This document shows, one piece after another, positions 8,618-16,435 of a stretch of DNA of 40,596 nucleotides. Every line of letters starts with the position of its first letter. Positions within the stretch are counted from its first letter, which is position 1. Below the pieces are notes generated by a model. The model was not told the DNA's origin. It was given only the letters and a program-made list of their open reading frames with translations, and searched no databases. The translations under genes were made by a program, and so were the position numbers. The DNA comes from Clostridia bacterium (lineage in GTDB: Bacteria > Bacillota > Clostridia > TANB77 > CAG-508): the NCBI GenBank assembly GCA_022790575.1, contig JAAVXM010000068.1:1-40596 (forward strand), read 5' to 3'.

Positions 8618-9343
8618 ATGAAATCTAATATAAAAAAAGAAAAAATAGTAATGTCAATAACGATAGGAATAGCGTGTTTTGCATTAATGTTAGTAATGTT
8701 TATGCAATTTAAAGTTGTACAACAAACAGATATAATGGCAATAGAAAATATGAGAGAATCTGAACTCAGAGTTGAACTCACTGATTGGAATCAAAAATGT
8801 GAAGAGATTAATGAAAGATATCAAGAAGTAATGTCAAAAATAGAAGAATATCAAAATGAAAGAGAATCAGATGAAAAAACATCACAATTATTATTAGAAG
8901 AATTATCACAATTAAATGAGATATTAGGAATGACTGATGTTGAAGGAGAGGGTGTAGTAATTACAATAGTAGATAATGAAGGAAAAGAGTTATCAGAAGA
9001 TGTTACAGTAGAAAGAATAAGTGAAGAAAACTTATTATTAGTTGTAAATGCATTATTTGATGCAGGAGCAGAAGCAGTATCTATCAATGACCAAAGGATA
9101 GTTGCAATGTCTGATATATTTACAATTGGAGAAGAATTTTTAAGAGTAAATGGAGCCAAAATAGAATCACCATATGTAATAAAAGCAATAGGAGACAAAA
9201 GTTATTTAGAGAATTCTGTAATGGGAAAAGGCGGAGAAGTAATGAAGCTAAGAGAACTGGGACATGATGCAAATGTTAGTGTTGCCAAAAAGATAAAAAT
9301 AGACAAGTACAAAAATACAATAAGTACAAAATACTTAGATTAG
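8618..9343 (+). CDS. ylxX: DUF881 family protein (YlxX-like), membrane-anchored
   Basis: This is the second tandem DUF881 paralogue, 241 residues, with the same plan: a basic N-terminus, a membrane helix (~13-32), a coiled coil (~45-105) and a DUF881 domain. The DUF881 domain is marked by VEGEGVVITIVDNEG, NALFDAGAEAVSINDQRIV and YVIKAIGD. The start is ATG 8618, which has GGAGG five bases upstream. An ATG at 8606 overlapping the previous stop has no ribosome site. Coiled coils in both paralogues make a hetero-oligomer plausible, but that is inference. Function is unknown; the synteny ylxW-ylxX-sbp-ftsA is conserved. Confidence 0.85.
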   Translation: MKSNIKKEKIVMSITIGIACFALMLVMFMQFKVVQQTDIMAIENMRESELRVELTDWNQKCEEINERYQEVMSKIEEYQNERESDEKTSQLLLEELSQLNEILGMTDVEGEGVVITIVDNEGKELSEDVTVERISEENLLLVVNALFDAGAEAVSINDQRIVAMSDIFTIGEEFLRVNGAKIESPYVIKAIGDKSYLENSVMGKGGEVMKLRELGHDANVSVAKKIKIDKYKNTISTKYLD

Positions 9344-9356
9344 GAGGAAAAATAAA

Positions 9357-9722
9357 ATGATAATAATTGCAATTTTAATAGGGTGTGTAATAGGGACATT
9401 AATAGGAATAAATGCACCAGTTATACCATATACATATTCAACATTTTTAGCAATTGCTGTAGTAGCAGCATTAGATTCAGTATTTGGAGGAATTACATCA
9501 GTTTTAAAGAAAAACTTTGATTTAAGTATTTTTATATCAGGATTTTTCTGTAACAGTATACTTTCTATTGCTCTAACATATTTGGGTCAAAAGTTAAATA
9601 TAGATATATATTTAGCTGCACTTGTAGTTTTTGTAGGAAGAATGTTTACAAATTTAACAATTATAAGAAGACATTATATAGAAAAATGGATGAATAAAAA
9701 TGAAGAAAGTGAACAGCAATAG
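9357..9722 (+). CDS. sbp: Small basic protein Sbp (DUF1290)
   Basis: The 121-residue protein has three or four hydrophobic helices (~2-20, 25-45, 55-75, 80-100) and a charged C-terminal tail. It matches the DUF1290 small basic family by the phrases GTLIGINAPVIP, YSTFLAIAVVAALDSVFGG and FVGRMFTNLTIIRR. It is always found next to ylxX and ftsA, and its function is unknown. It begins 13 nt after the ylxX stop with AGGAGG as ribosome site. It is probably the last gene of the unit that starts at murA or divIB, because a good promoter follows before ftsA. Confidence 0.88.
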   Translation: MIIIAILIGCVIGTLIGINAPVIPYTYSTFLAIAVVAALDSVFGGITSVLKKNFDLSIFISGFFCNSILSIALTYLGQKLNIDIYLAALVVFVGRMFTNLTIIRRHYIEKWMNKNEESEQQ

Positions 9723-9834
9723 AATAATTATAATTATGGAAGAAAATAGATATAAAATTTAAGACTGTCAAAAATAATATTACAAAATATTTCAGAAATA
9801 TTTCAAAAATATTACAAAAATATTACAAATTGTA

Positions 9835-9863
9835 TTGACATTTGTCTTAAAATGTAATATATA
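9835..9863 (+). promoter_or_regulatory. Sigma-A promoter of ftsA-ftsZ
   Basis: TTGACA (9835-9840), a 17-nt spacer and TATATA (9858-9863) give a near-consensus housekeeping promoter. Upstream, 9773-9830 holds several imperfect AAATATT(A/T)CA direct repeats. These could be an UP-like AT tract or regulator sites. Confidence 0.75.
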
Positions 9864-9904
9864 TAACACTAAGGAAAAACAGAAATAAAAATGGAGGAAT
9901 TATC

Positions 9905-11134
9905 TTGGCAATAGGTGATATCATAGTTGGTATTGATATAGGTACATCAAAAGTTTGCACTGTTGTTGGGGAAGTAAATAATTTTGGACAGATAGAGACG
10001 ATATGTAGTACATCATGTAAATGTAATGGATTAAAAAAAGGGAAAATTATAAATGAAGAAGAAATAAGTCTAAGCATTGCAAAAGCAATAAAAGATGCTG
10101 AGGATGAGGCAAACTTCAAAATAAATTCAACATATGTAACAATTCCAGGTAAATATATTACAATAGTTCAAAACAGTATAACCAAAGAGTTGAAGGACAA
10201 ATTTACAGGGATAGCACTAAAAGATGTTCAAAGTGCAATAATGCAAGTTAAAGATATAGAAATACCAGAAGGAAAAACAATAATAGACATAGTACCATCA
10301 GAAGTCATACTTGATAATGGAAAGATAGTAGCTGACCCAATTGGGAACTTAAGTTCAAATTTTACTTTACAAGCGCAAATAATATTAGCAGATAAAGAGT
10401 ATATAAGGCAGTTATCATCAATCTTTAAAAGAGTTGGAATAGAAATTGATGGAATAGTACCTACAGCATTAGCAGAAAGAAATTTAATGTTAGATACTAA
10501 TGAATTATATGATAATGTAATGCTACTAGACATAGGAGCTGGAAATACAGAAATAGGGGTATTTGAAGGAAACGCATTTACTTATACAAACACAATTCCT
10601 CTAGGAGGAGACAACATTACAAGTGATATATCATTAGTATTAAATATTTCTGAGGAAGAAGCAGAAAAATTAAAAAAGCAATATGGACTAGCATTAAAAT
10701 CCTTTATTGATAATGACAATGAAATAATGTTAAATACATGTAAAGACGAAAGTCGAAACAAAGTTATAAAAAGTTCTGAGTTAATAGAAATCATTGAAGC
10801 AAGAATAGAAGAAATATTTACAATAATAAACAAAGATATAACAAACAAAAATGTAAAATCAAACATTAATACTGTAATTCTAGCTGGAAGGGGAATTACA
10901 AGTATAAACAAGAGTGATGTAGCAGGAAAAATAAATTTAAATATACAGGTAAAAATGTCAACAGGAAGATTAATCAGTACAGTAAAGCCAGAATTTAGAA
11001 CCAGTTATGCACTTGTAAGATATGTGGCAGCAAAACCATTTGTAAAGTCAGTATCAAGCCATATTGATACACAATCTAATGAAAGTGTATTTAAGGCAAT
11101 AAAAGAAAGGATAAAAGAGTTTTTTTATTCTTAA
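9905..11134 (+). CDS. ftsA: Cell division protein FtsA
   Basis: FtsA is the actin-like ATPase that tethers FtsZ to the membrane. The 409-residue protein has phosphate-1 (VGIDIGTSKVCTVVGE), an SHS2/1C domain (~85-165), phosphate-2 (MLLDIGAGNTEIGVFEG) and an adenosine motif near 310. A C-terminal amphipathic helix (KAIKERIKEFFYS) serves as membrane-targeting sequence. The start is TTG 9905, chosen because GGAGG (9893-9897) sits seven bases upstream and the family begins at this point. There is no nearby ATG. It has its own promoter and lies 48 nt before ftsZ. Confidence 0.93.
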   Translation: MAIGDIIVGIDIGTSKVCTVVGEVNNFGQIETICSTSCKCNGLKKGKIINEEEISLSIAKAIKDAEDEANFKINSTYVTIPGKYITIVQNSITKELKDKFTGIALKDVQSAIMQVKDIEIPEGKTIIDIVPSEVILDNGKIVADPIGNLSSNFTLQAQIILADKEYIRQLSSIFKRVGIEIDGIVPTALAERNLMLDTNELYDNVMLLDIGAGNTEIGVFEGNAFTYTNTIPLGGDNITSDISLVLNISEEEAEKLKKQYGLALKSFIDNDNEIMLNTCKDESRNKVIKSSELIEIIEARIEEIFTIINKDITNKNVKSNINTVILAGRGITSINKSDVAGKINLNIQVKMSTGRLISTVKPEFRTSYALVRYVAAKPFVKSVSSHIDTQSNESVFKAIKERIKEFFYS

Positions 11135-11182
11135 AAAAGTTTTTAAATTTAAATATATAAGTTTTATGGGGAGGAAATCTTT

Positions 11183-12292
11183 ATGATGGAATATGAAGAT
11201 GTAACAATGCTAGATGGTACAGCTACAATAAAAGTTATTGGAGTAGGTGGTGCCGGAAACAATGCAGTAAATAGAATGATAGAAGCAGGAATAAAAGGTG
11301 TAGATTTTATTTCTGTAAATACAGATAGACAAGCTTTACAAAAATCAAAAGCAGGAACAAAAATACAAATAGGTGAAAAAATAACAAGAGGACTTGGAGC
11401 AGGAGCAAACCCTGATATTGGAGCACAATCAGCAGAAGAAAACAAAGCAGAAATAGCTGAAACACTAAGAGGTTCAGACATGGTATTTGTTACAGCTGGA
11501 ATGGGTGGAGGAACAGGTACTGGAGCAGCACCAATAGTAGCACAAGCAGCTAAAGAAATGGGAATATTAACAATAGGTGTAGTTACAAAACCATTTACAT
11601 TTGAAGGAAAAAAGAGATTATCTCAAGCAGAAAGAGGAATTGAAAGTTTAAAAGCAAAAGTAGACTCATTAGTAGTAATACCAAATGATAAATTGTTACA
11701 AGTAATTGACCGCAAGACATCAATAAATGAAGCATTTAGAATGGCAGATGATATATTAAGACAAGGTGTACAAGGTATATCAGACTTAATAGCAGTTACA
11801 GGAACAGTAAACTTAGACTTTGCAGATGTAAAAACAATAATGTTAAATACGGGAATGGCACATATGGGAATAGGAAGAGCATCAGGAGAAAACAGAGCAG
11901 AAGATGCAGCAAAAGAAGCGGTACAAAGTCCATTACTAGAAACATCAATAGAAGGAGCAAGAGGAGTAATAATCAACATAACAGGAGGAGATGACTTAGG
12001 ATTACACGAAGTAAACACAGCAGCAGAATTAGTACAACGTAGTGTAGACCCAGAAGCAAATATTATATTTGGTACAGTAACAGACCCAGAAATGAAAGAC
12101 GAAATACAAATAACAGTAATTGCAACAGGATTCGAAAAACCAGAAGCTCGTAATGTAGTTGGAGTAGACAACTTTGTAAACAAAACATGGGAGAAAAAGA
12201 TAAGTTCTATCCCAGCATCAACAGATAACTCACCACAAGGAGACTTAGATATTCCAGCATTTTTACGTAAAAATAAAAACAAAAATATGTAA
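11183..12292 (+). CDS. ftsZ: Cell division GTPase FtsZ
   Basis: FtsZ is the tubulin homologue that forms the Z-ring. The 369-residue protein has the N-terminal [15 protein letters not shown], the tubulin signature GGGTGTG at 108-114, the NLDFADVK synergy (T7) loop near 210, a short linker and a C-terminal peptide DIPAFLRK that binds FtsA/SepF. The ribosome site GGGGAGG precedes ATG 11183; ATG 11186 is also possible. The gene is slightly richer in GC than its neighbours, as expected for high expression. It is followed by a terminator. Confidence 0.97.
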   Translation: MMEYEDVTMLDGTATIKVIGVGGAGNNAVNRMIEAGIKGVDFISVNTDRQALQKSKAGTKIQIGEKITRGLGAGANPDIGAQSAEENKAEIAETLRGSDMVFVTAGMGGGTGTGAAPIVAQAAKEMGILTIGVVTKPFTFEGKKRLSQAERGIESLKAKVDSLVVIPNDKLLQVIDRKTSINEAFRMADDILRQGVQGISDLIAVTGTVNLDFADVKTIMLNTGMAHMGIGRASGENRAEDAAKEAVQSPLLETSIEGARGVIINITGGDDLGLHEVNTAAELVQRSVDPEANIIFGTVTDPEMKDEIQITVIATGFEKPEARNVVGVDNFVNKTWEKKISSIPASTDNSPQGDLDIPAFLRKNKNKNM

Positions 12293-12293
12293 A

Positions 12294-12321
12294 AAAGAAA
12301 CGACACTATGTCGTTTTTTTA
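12294..12321 (+). terminator. Rho-independent terminator after ftsZ
   Basis: AACGACA/TGTCGTT closes a three-base loop and is followed by seven T. The preceding A run can extend the stem. Confidence 0.85.
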
Positions 12322-12403
12322 TTGAATAGGAAAATTTTTTTAATATCCATAAGAAGTGACAATATTTTTAGAAATAAAAGAATATAATAATAAAAGAAGA
12401 AAG

Positions 12404-13300
12404 GTGATTAAAATTACTATATATATAGATATTATATTCTTAGAAAATTTAATAATGAATAGCATAATAATATATGCTACAGCTATAATTTTGAAAGTAA
12501 AAGCCAAAACAATGAGAGTAATTATAGCAAGTAGTATAGGCAGTATATATGCAATAATTTTATATATAACAAATATGAAATTATACACATCATTAATATC
12601 AAAATTGATATTATCGATTGTAATGGTATATATTGCATTTAATCCACAAAGTGCGAAAAAGATGTGTAAACAAGTATTGATTTTTTATCTAACCTCGTTT
12701 GTATTTGGAGGAGTCTCTTTATATTTGATTTATGTAATAAAACCACAGGATATATTAATGAAAAATGGAATGTATGTTGGTCAATATGCATTAAAAGTAA
12801 TAATGTTAGGGGCAATAGTTGCATTTATTGTAATAAAAATTTCGTTAAAATTTATAAAAACAAAATTCAATCCAAAAGACATATACTGTAAAATTAGACT
12901 TAAACTAGATGGAAGGCAAGTAGAGACAAATGCTATGATAGATACTGGTAATTTTGTAAAGGAGCCAATTACAAATACACCTGTAGTTATAGTAGAAAGT
13001 ACATTGCTAGAAGAGATATTACCAAAAGAAATATTAAATAATTTAGAGAAAATACTGATAGGAGACTTTGAAAACATACCAGAAGAAATACAGCTGAAAT
13101 ACATATCAAAATTTAGATGTATTCCATTTAAGTCATTAGGAAAGCAAAATGGAATGCTTGTTGGGATAAAAGCAGATGGAATAGAAATAGAAACAGAAGA
13201 AGATAGCAAGAAAACAGATAATGTGATAATAGGCATATATGACAAATCATTAACCCAAAGAGGTGAATACAGGGCATTAGTAGGTGTTGATGTAGTGTAA
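12404..13300 (+). CDS. spoIIGA: Sigma-E processing peptidase SpoIIGA
   Basis: SpoIIGA is the mother-cell membrane aspartic protease that removes the pro-sequence of pro-sigma-E when signalled by SpoIIR. The ~298-residue product has about five N-terminal membrane helices (to ~150) beginning with the family's IYIDIIFLENLIMN. A protease domain follows, with the aspartate motif MIDTGNFV near residue 180. The start is uncertain: GTG 12404 is used here. GTG 12356 is in frame but has no ribosome site. The best Shine-Dalgarno, AAAGGTGAT, overlaps GTG 12404 and would better suit an unusual start slightly downstream. It is paired with sigE, its substrate gene. Confidence 0.88.
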   Translation: MIKITIYIDIIFLENLIMNSIIIYATAIILKVKAKTMRVIIASSIGSIYAIILYITNMKLYTSLISKLILSIVMVYIAFNPQSAKKMCKQVLIFYLTSFVFGGVSLYLIYVIKPQDILMKNGMYVGQYALKVIMLGAIVAFIVIKISLKFIKTKFNPKDIYCKIRLKLDGRQVETNAMIDTGNFVKEPITNTPVVIVESTLLEEILPKEILNNLEKILIGDFENIPEEIQLKYISKFRCIPFKSLGKQNGMLVGIKADGIEIETEEDSKKTDNVIIGIYDKSLTQRGEYRALVGVDVV

Positions 13301-13305
13301 ATATT

Positions 13306-13344
13306 GTAGGAAATAATCGTAAAAAATCGATTATTTCTTTTTTT
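13306..13344 (+). terminator. Terminator between spoIIGA and sigE
   Basis: GAAATAATCG (13310-13319) pairs with CGATTATTTC (13328-13337), followed by seven T. It could attenuate read-through into sigE. Confidence 0.75.
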
Positions 13345-13413
13345 CTACAATAAGAAAAGACAGTATTTTTAAACTGAAAGTTGTACAATAAAAAACAGAA
13401 AAGAGGTATGCTT

Positions 13414-14154
13414 ATGAATTTTTTAGAATTTGTTAAAAAGAGAATAAATGCTATTTGCGCTAAATATATAGATGAAAATATTGAACAAGATGAAATATTA
13501 CCAATATTTTATGTGGCAGGTAGTCAAACACTTCCACCACCATTAAGTCCAGAAGAAGAGGAAGAGACAATAAGAAAATTAGATTCAGAATATAAATTAG
13601 AGGCAAGACAAACATTAGTAGAAAGAAATTTGAGATTAGTAGTTTATATTGCAAAGAAGTTTGAAAATACAGGAATTGGAATAGAAGACCTTATTTCAAT
13701 AGGTACTATAGGATTAATGAAAGGTGTAAATACTTTTAATTCAGAAAAGAAAATTAAACTTGCCACATATGCTTCTCGTTGTATCGAAAATGAAATTCTG
13801 ATGTATTTGAGAAGAAACAATAAAATAAAGTCTGAAGTTTCTATTGATGAGCCATTGAATAAAGATAGTGATGGAAATGAACTGTTACTATCAGATATAC
13901 TTGGAACTGACCCAGATGTGACTTCTCGTCAACTAGAAGATGAGGTTGATATGAGATTACTTAAAGAGGCTATTAAGAAACTTAATGATAGAGAGAAAAA
14001 TATCATGGAGATGAGGTTTGGATTTATTAGTGGTAAAGAGAAGACTCAAAAGGAGGTTGCCGACGAACTTGGAATTTCTCAAAGCTATATTTCTAGGCTT
14101 GAAAAGAAAATTATTAATAAAATGAAAAAAGATATTATGAGTAAAACAGGTTGA
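13414..14154 (+). CDS. sigE: Sporulation sigma factor SigE (pro-sigma-E)
   Basis: Sigma-E directs early mother-cell transcription in sporulation. The 246-residue protein starts with a ~30-residue hydrophobic/basic pro-sequence. This is followed by the [10 protein letters not shown] region where SpoIIGA cuts the B. subtilis protein. Sigma-70 region 2 ([18 protein letters not shown]) and region 4 ([20 protein letters not shown] helix-turn-helix) follow. ATG 13414 has AGAGG seven bases upstream; in-frame ATG 13408 and TTG 13381 do not. In B. subtilis sigG follows sigE. Here no sigG follows and an accessory region begins five bases after the stop. Confidence 0.95.
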   Translation: MNFLEFVKKRINAICAKYIDENIEQDEILPIFYVAGSQTLPPPLSPEEEEETIRKLDSEYKLEARQTLVERNLRLVVYIAKKFENTGIGIEDLISIGTIGLMKGVNTFNSEKKIKLATYASRCIENEILMYLRRNNKIKSEVSIDEPLNKDSDGNELLLSDILGTDPDVTSRQLEDEVDMRLLKEAIKKLNDREKNIMEMRFGFISGKEKTQKEVADELGISQSYISRLEKKIINKMKKDIMSKTG

Positions 14155-14159
14155 TAATA

Positions 14160-14334
14160 CTTGAAATATAAGTTTTTCTTTTCGCTTCTCGATAATCCTA
14201 CAAAACTCCTAGAAATTCTAACTTATTTTTTGGCACCCTTTCATTAGGATGAACTATTTCCAAAAAATTTCGTAAGATTTTCTAGGAGTTTTTCCGTTTA
14301 TATTCGAAGCTTTATTCAAAACTTATATTTCAAG
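14160..14334. repeat. Long imperfect palindrome, copy 1
   Basis: The 175-nt element begins five bases after the sigE stop and can fold end to end. The terminal 17-bp stem is perfect (CTTGAAATATAAGTTTT with AAAACTTATATTTCAAG). A GCTTC/GAAGC helix, a CTCCTAGAAA-type inner helix and a TTTTTTGG/CCAAAAAA apical helix follow. Internal-loop sequences (TCTTTTC, TCG-TAATCCT and TCCGTTTA) are shared with copies 2 and 3. The inner and terminal stems differ in sequence but stay paired. It has no ORF and no T-run, so it is not an ordinary terminator. Confidence 0.8.
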
Positions 14335-14358
14335 TTCTTATGCAATTTGAGTAAAAAT

Positions 14359-14387
14359 ATTGTCAAATAATTAATATTGTAACATAA
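14359..14387 (+). promoter_or_regulatory. Probable sigma-A promoter of the prepilin-like gene
   Basis: TTGTCA (14359-14364), a 17-nt spacer and CATAAT (14382-14387). It lies just after palindrome copy 1 and gives a leader of ~105 nt. Confidence 0.55.
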
Positions 14388-14497
14388 TGCAAATAGCAAA
14401 CCTTTTATTTATATATATAGAACGAAATAAAAAAGTAAAAGGAATTGAAGTATAAAAATTTTAAAAAAGAGAAACATAGGAAAAAAGAAAGGATTGA

Positions 14498-15943
14498 GTG
14501 ATACGAATATATAAGGCTGAGAAAATGAAAAGAATTGGAATAAGTGAAAAAGTGAGACAAAGAGGAATAACGTTAATAGCGTTGGTCGTCACACTAATAA
14601 TATTATTGATATTAGCTGGGACAAGCATAGCAATGCTAACAGGAGATAATGGAATAATAAGTCAAGCACAAAATGCAAAGAATAATTCAGCAAAAGCTGA
14701 GTTTGAGGAAAAAGTAAAGTTAGCAGTAACAGCTTCAAGAATAAATGAAGATAGGACAAGAATAGATTTAGGTAAATTAGATAGTGAATTAAAAATTAAT
14801 GCGAAAATCCCAGCAGAAAATATTGATAAAAGTGGAGATAATGAAGGACTACCATGGATAGTAACAGAAAAAGATTATATGTATCTAATAACAGAAGATG
14901 GAAGAGTAGTAGAGATAAATGGAATAGCATTAGATAAAAGTCAGTTGAAATTATTAAAGAACGAGAGCAAAACTTTAAAGGTTATAAAATCAAAAGACGT
15001 AAATGGAGATGTTACATGGAGTACAGAAAATGCAGCAGTAGCAACAGTAGACCAAAATGGTAGTGTAACAGCAGTGGGAAATATAGGAGATACAACCCAA
15101 ATAGTTGCCAGAGTTGGAACAGAGTATAGTGCAACTTGTAATGTGACAATTGTAAATAATATAGTAGAGGTAACTCCAGAAGAAATAGCAGAAAATCCAG
15201 ATAAATATTATGGGCAAGTAGTTAAAAACTACACAGCAGGTGGAGCAACATATAGAATATTTTATGTTGATACAGAAAATAAGTATGGAGATGGAAAGAA
15301 TACTGTATATTTGAAAGCAGACTGGAAAGCAAATGATGTAAATTTAAGGGATGTATACACAAACTATAATAAAACAACAACAAAAATAAAAGAAATGAAT
15401 CCAGAGTGGGCAAAAACAGAAAATAGGGGGAATATAGCAGACACATCATGGAATTTAAATGAAAAAAGTGCAGCATACTTGTGTACGCCAGCAACAGTGG
15501 GAAATGAGAGTAATTTACTATGGGCGGAAAATTTAGATAAAACAAAAGCAAATTATGTAATAGGAAGTCCAAGTGTAGAGATGTATTGTGACTCATATAA
15601 TAGTGTGCAACATCCAGGAGTAACAAATTATAGATTAGAAGCAAAATATAGATTAACAAGTGTACCAGGATATGTATATACAGTAAATGGAGGAAGTGAA
15701 AAAGAAGATACTGGACCAGACACAGTAGATTACAAAAATTATGGAAGTATGTACTGTGGAAAAGATGGAGTCAAGGGAGGTTACTACTGGTGGTTGGCTT
15801 CACCCTTATCTCACTTCAACTACGAGATGTGCGCTGTGTATGGTAACAGCGCGGACTTGGCTAGCAGCAGCTATAGTAATACGATTGGCGTCTTGCCTCT
15901 AGTTTCTCTAAGGTCTGATTTTACAATTCAAATAGAGAAGTAA
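14498..15943 (+). CDS. Prepilin-like surface protein with Ig-like domain and variable-looking C-terminus
   Basis: The 481-residue protein opens with a type IV prepilin leader (KVRQRG-ITLIALVVTLIILLILAG). It would be cut after the Gly by a prepilin peptidase and is followed by the usual MLTGDNGIISQAQNAK helix. Residues ~140-218 are a bacterial Ig-like (Big_2) domain (SKDVNGDVTWSTENAAVATVD). Residues ~225-480 resemble a DUF6273-type, probably C-type-lectin-like domain, with YYWWLASP and a GVLPLVSLRSD ending. The start is GTG 14498 (AAGGA four bases upstream) or ATG 14525 (AAGG eight bases upstream). The last ~120 coding bases differ sharply in composition (see 15779-15915). Palindromes lie on both sides. 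The ligand is unknown. Confidence 0.75.
   Translation: MIRIYKAEKMKRIGISEKVRQRGITLIALVVTLIILLILAGTSIAMLTGDNGIISQAQNAKNNSAKAEFEEKVKLAVTASRINEDRTRIDLGKLDSELKINAKIPAENIDKSGDNEGLPWIVTEKDYMYLITEDGRVVEINGIALDKSQLKLLKNESKTLKVIKSKDVNGDVTWSTENAAVATVDQNGSVTAVGNIGDTTQIVARVGTEYSATCNVTIVNNIVEVTPEEIAENPDKYYGQVVKNYTAGGATYRIFYVDTENKYGDGKNTVYLKADWKANDVNLRDVYTNYNKTTTKIKEMNPEWAKTENRGNIADTSWNLNEKSAAYLCTPATVGNESNLLWAENLDKTKANYVIGSPSVEMYCDSYNSVQHPGVTNYRLEAKYRLTSVPGYVYTVNGGSEKEDTGPDTVDYKNYGSMYCGKDGVKGGYYWWLASPLSHFNYEMCAVYGNSADLASSSYSNTIGVLPLVSLRSDFTIQIEK
15779..15915 (+). other. Anomalous 3' coding segment, candidate DGR variable region
   Basis: Within 15781-15900, GC is 59/120 (49%) and adenine only 24/120 (20%). 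The stretch 15661-15720 has about 43% adenine. NNC codons are dense (CAC, TTC, AAC, TAC, TGC, AAC, AGC, GAC and three AGC in a row). This is expected if AAC-type codons of a template repeat were randomised at adenines. Fixed-looking flanks are YYWWLASP and GVLPLVSL. Known diversity-generating retroelements put the variable region at the 3' end of lectin-fold genes. No template repeat or reverse transcriptase is in the window. Confidence 0.5.
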
Positions 15944-15947
15944 AGAA

Positions 15948-16119
15948 GTAAAAATATAAGTTTTTCTTTTCGCTTCTCGGTAATCCTTCAAAACCTATAG
16001 TAACTCTAAAATGCCTTATGGTTTCTTTTCACTTAGTGAACTATTCCCATAAGGCATGAAGAGTTACTACTGGTTTTTCCGTTTACATTCGAAGCTTCAC
16101 TCAAAACTTATATTTTTAC
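15948..16119. repeat. Long imperfect palindrome, copy 2
   Basis: The 172-nt element begins four bases after the prepilin-like stop codon. The terminal 17-bp stem GTAAAAATATAAGTTTT/AAAACTTATATTTTTAC is perfect and differs from copy 1 in its outer part on both arms. The inner stem around AGTAACTCT/AGAGTTACT leads to ATGCCTTATGG/CCATAAGGCAT and an apical TTCACTTAGTGAACTATT loop. Internal loops match copies 1 and 3. Confidence 0.8.
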
Positions 16120-16200
16120 TTTAGTGGAGTGTATGAATAAGTGAGAGGATAATTGGAATGAGTATAAAACTTTGATGAGATATTTATAAATAAAGAGATG

Positions 16201-16351
16201 GAGTTTTCTTTTCGCTTCTCGGTAGTCCTTCAAAACCTATAGTAAATCTAACATGCTTTATGGGTCCTTTTCACTTAGTGAACTATTCCCATAAGGCATG
16301 AAGATTTACTACAGGTTTTTCTGTTTACATTCGAAGCTTTATTCAAAATTT
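16201..16351. repeat. Long imperfect palindrome, copy 3
   Basis: The ~151-nt element lies 81 bp after copy 2. The core is close to copy 2, but AGTAACTCT/AGAGTTACT becomes AGTAAATCT/AGATTTACT, a compensatory change on both arms. The terminal stem is short (GAGTTTT/AAAATTT, with G-U pairs), so this copy is trimmed or diverged at its ends. The apical TTCACTTAGTGAACTATT loop is identical to copy 2. DNA between 16352 and 16435 holds only the flavoprotein leader. Confidence 0.78.
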
Positions 16352-16435
16352 GAAGTTTTGGCATTGAAAATTTGCACCAATATTGCATTTTATCACAAAA
16401 TTTGCTAATATAAAGGAAAATAAGGAGGAAGGCTA

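Noticed and set aside
9773..9830. Short AT-rich repeats as a CRISPR or iteron array
   Set aside because: The repeats are ~12 nt, imperfect and contiguous, and lie just upstream of the ftsA promoter. An AT-rich promoter tract is simpler.
11623..12306. 227-codon minus-strand frame opposite ftsZ
   Set aside because: It is fully antisense to the strongly conserved ftsZ, and its composition is that of a shadow frame.
14160..16351. Palindromes as integron attC sites
   Set aside because: The expected RYYYAAC/GTTRRRY core ends are not found, and no integron integrase is present. Only the gene-plus-hairpin layout is similar.
14160..16351. Palindromes as ordinary intrinsic terminators
   Set aside because: They are 150-175 nt long, have internal loops of conserved sequence, and lack a 3' T-run.
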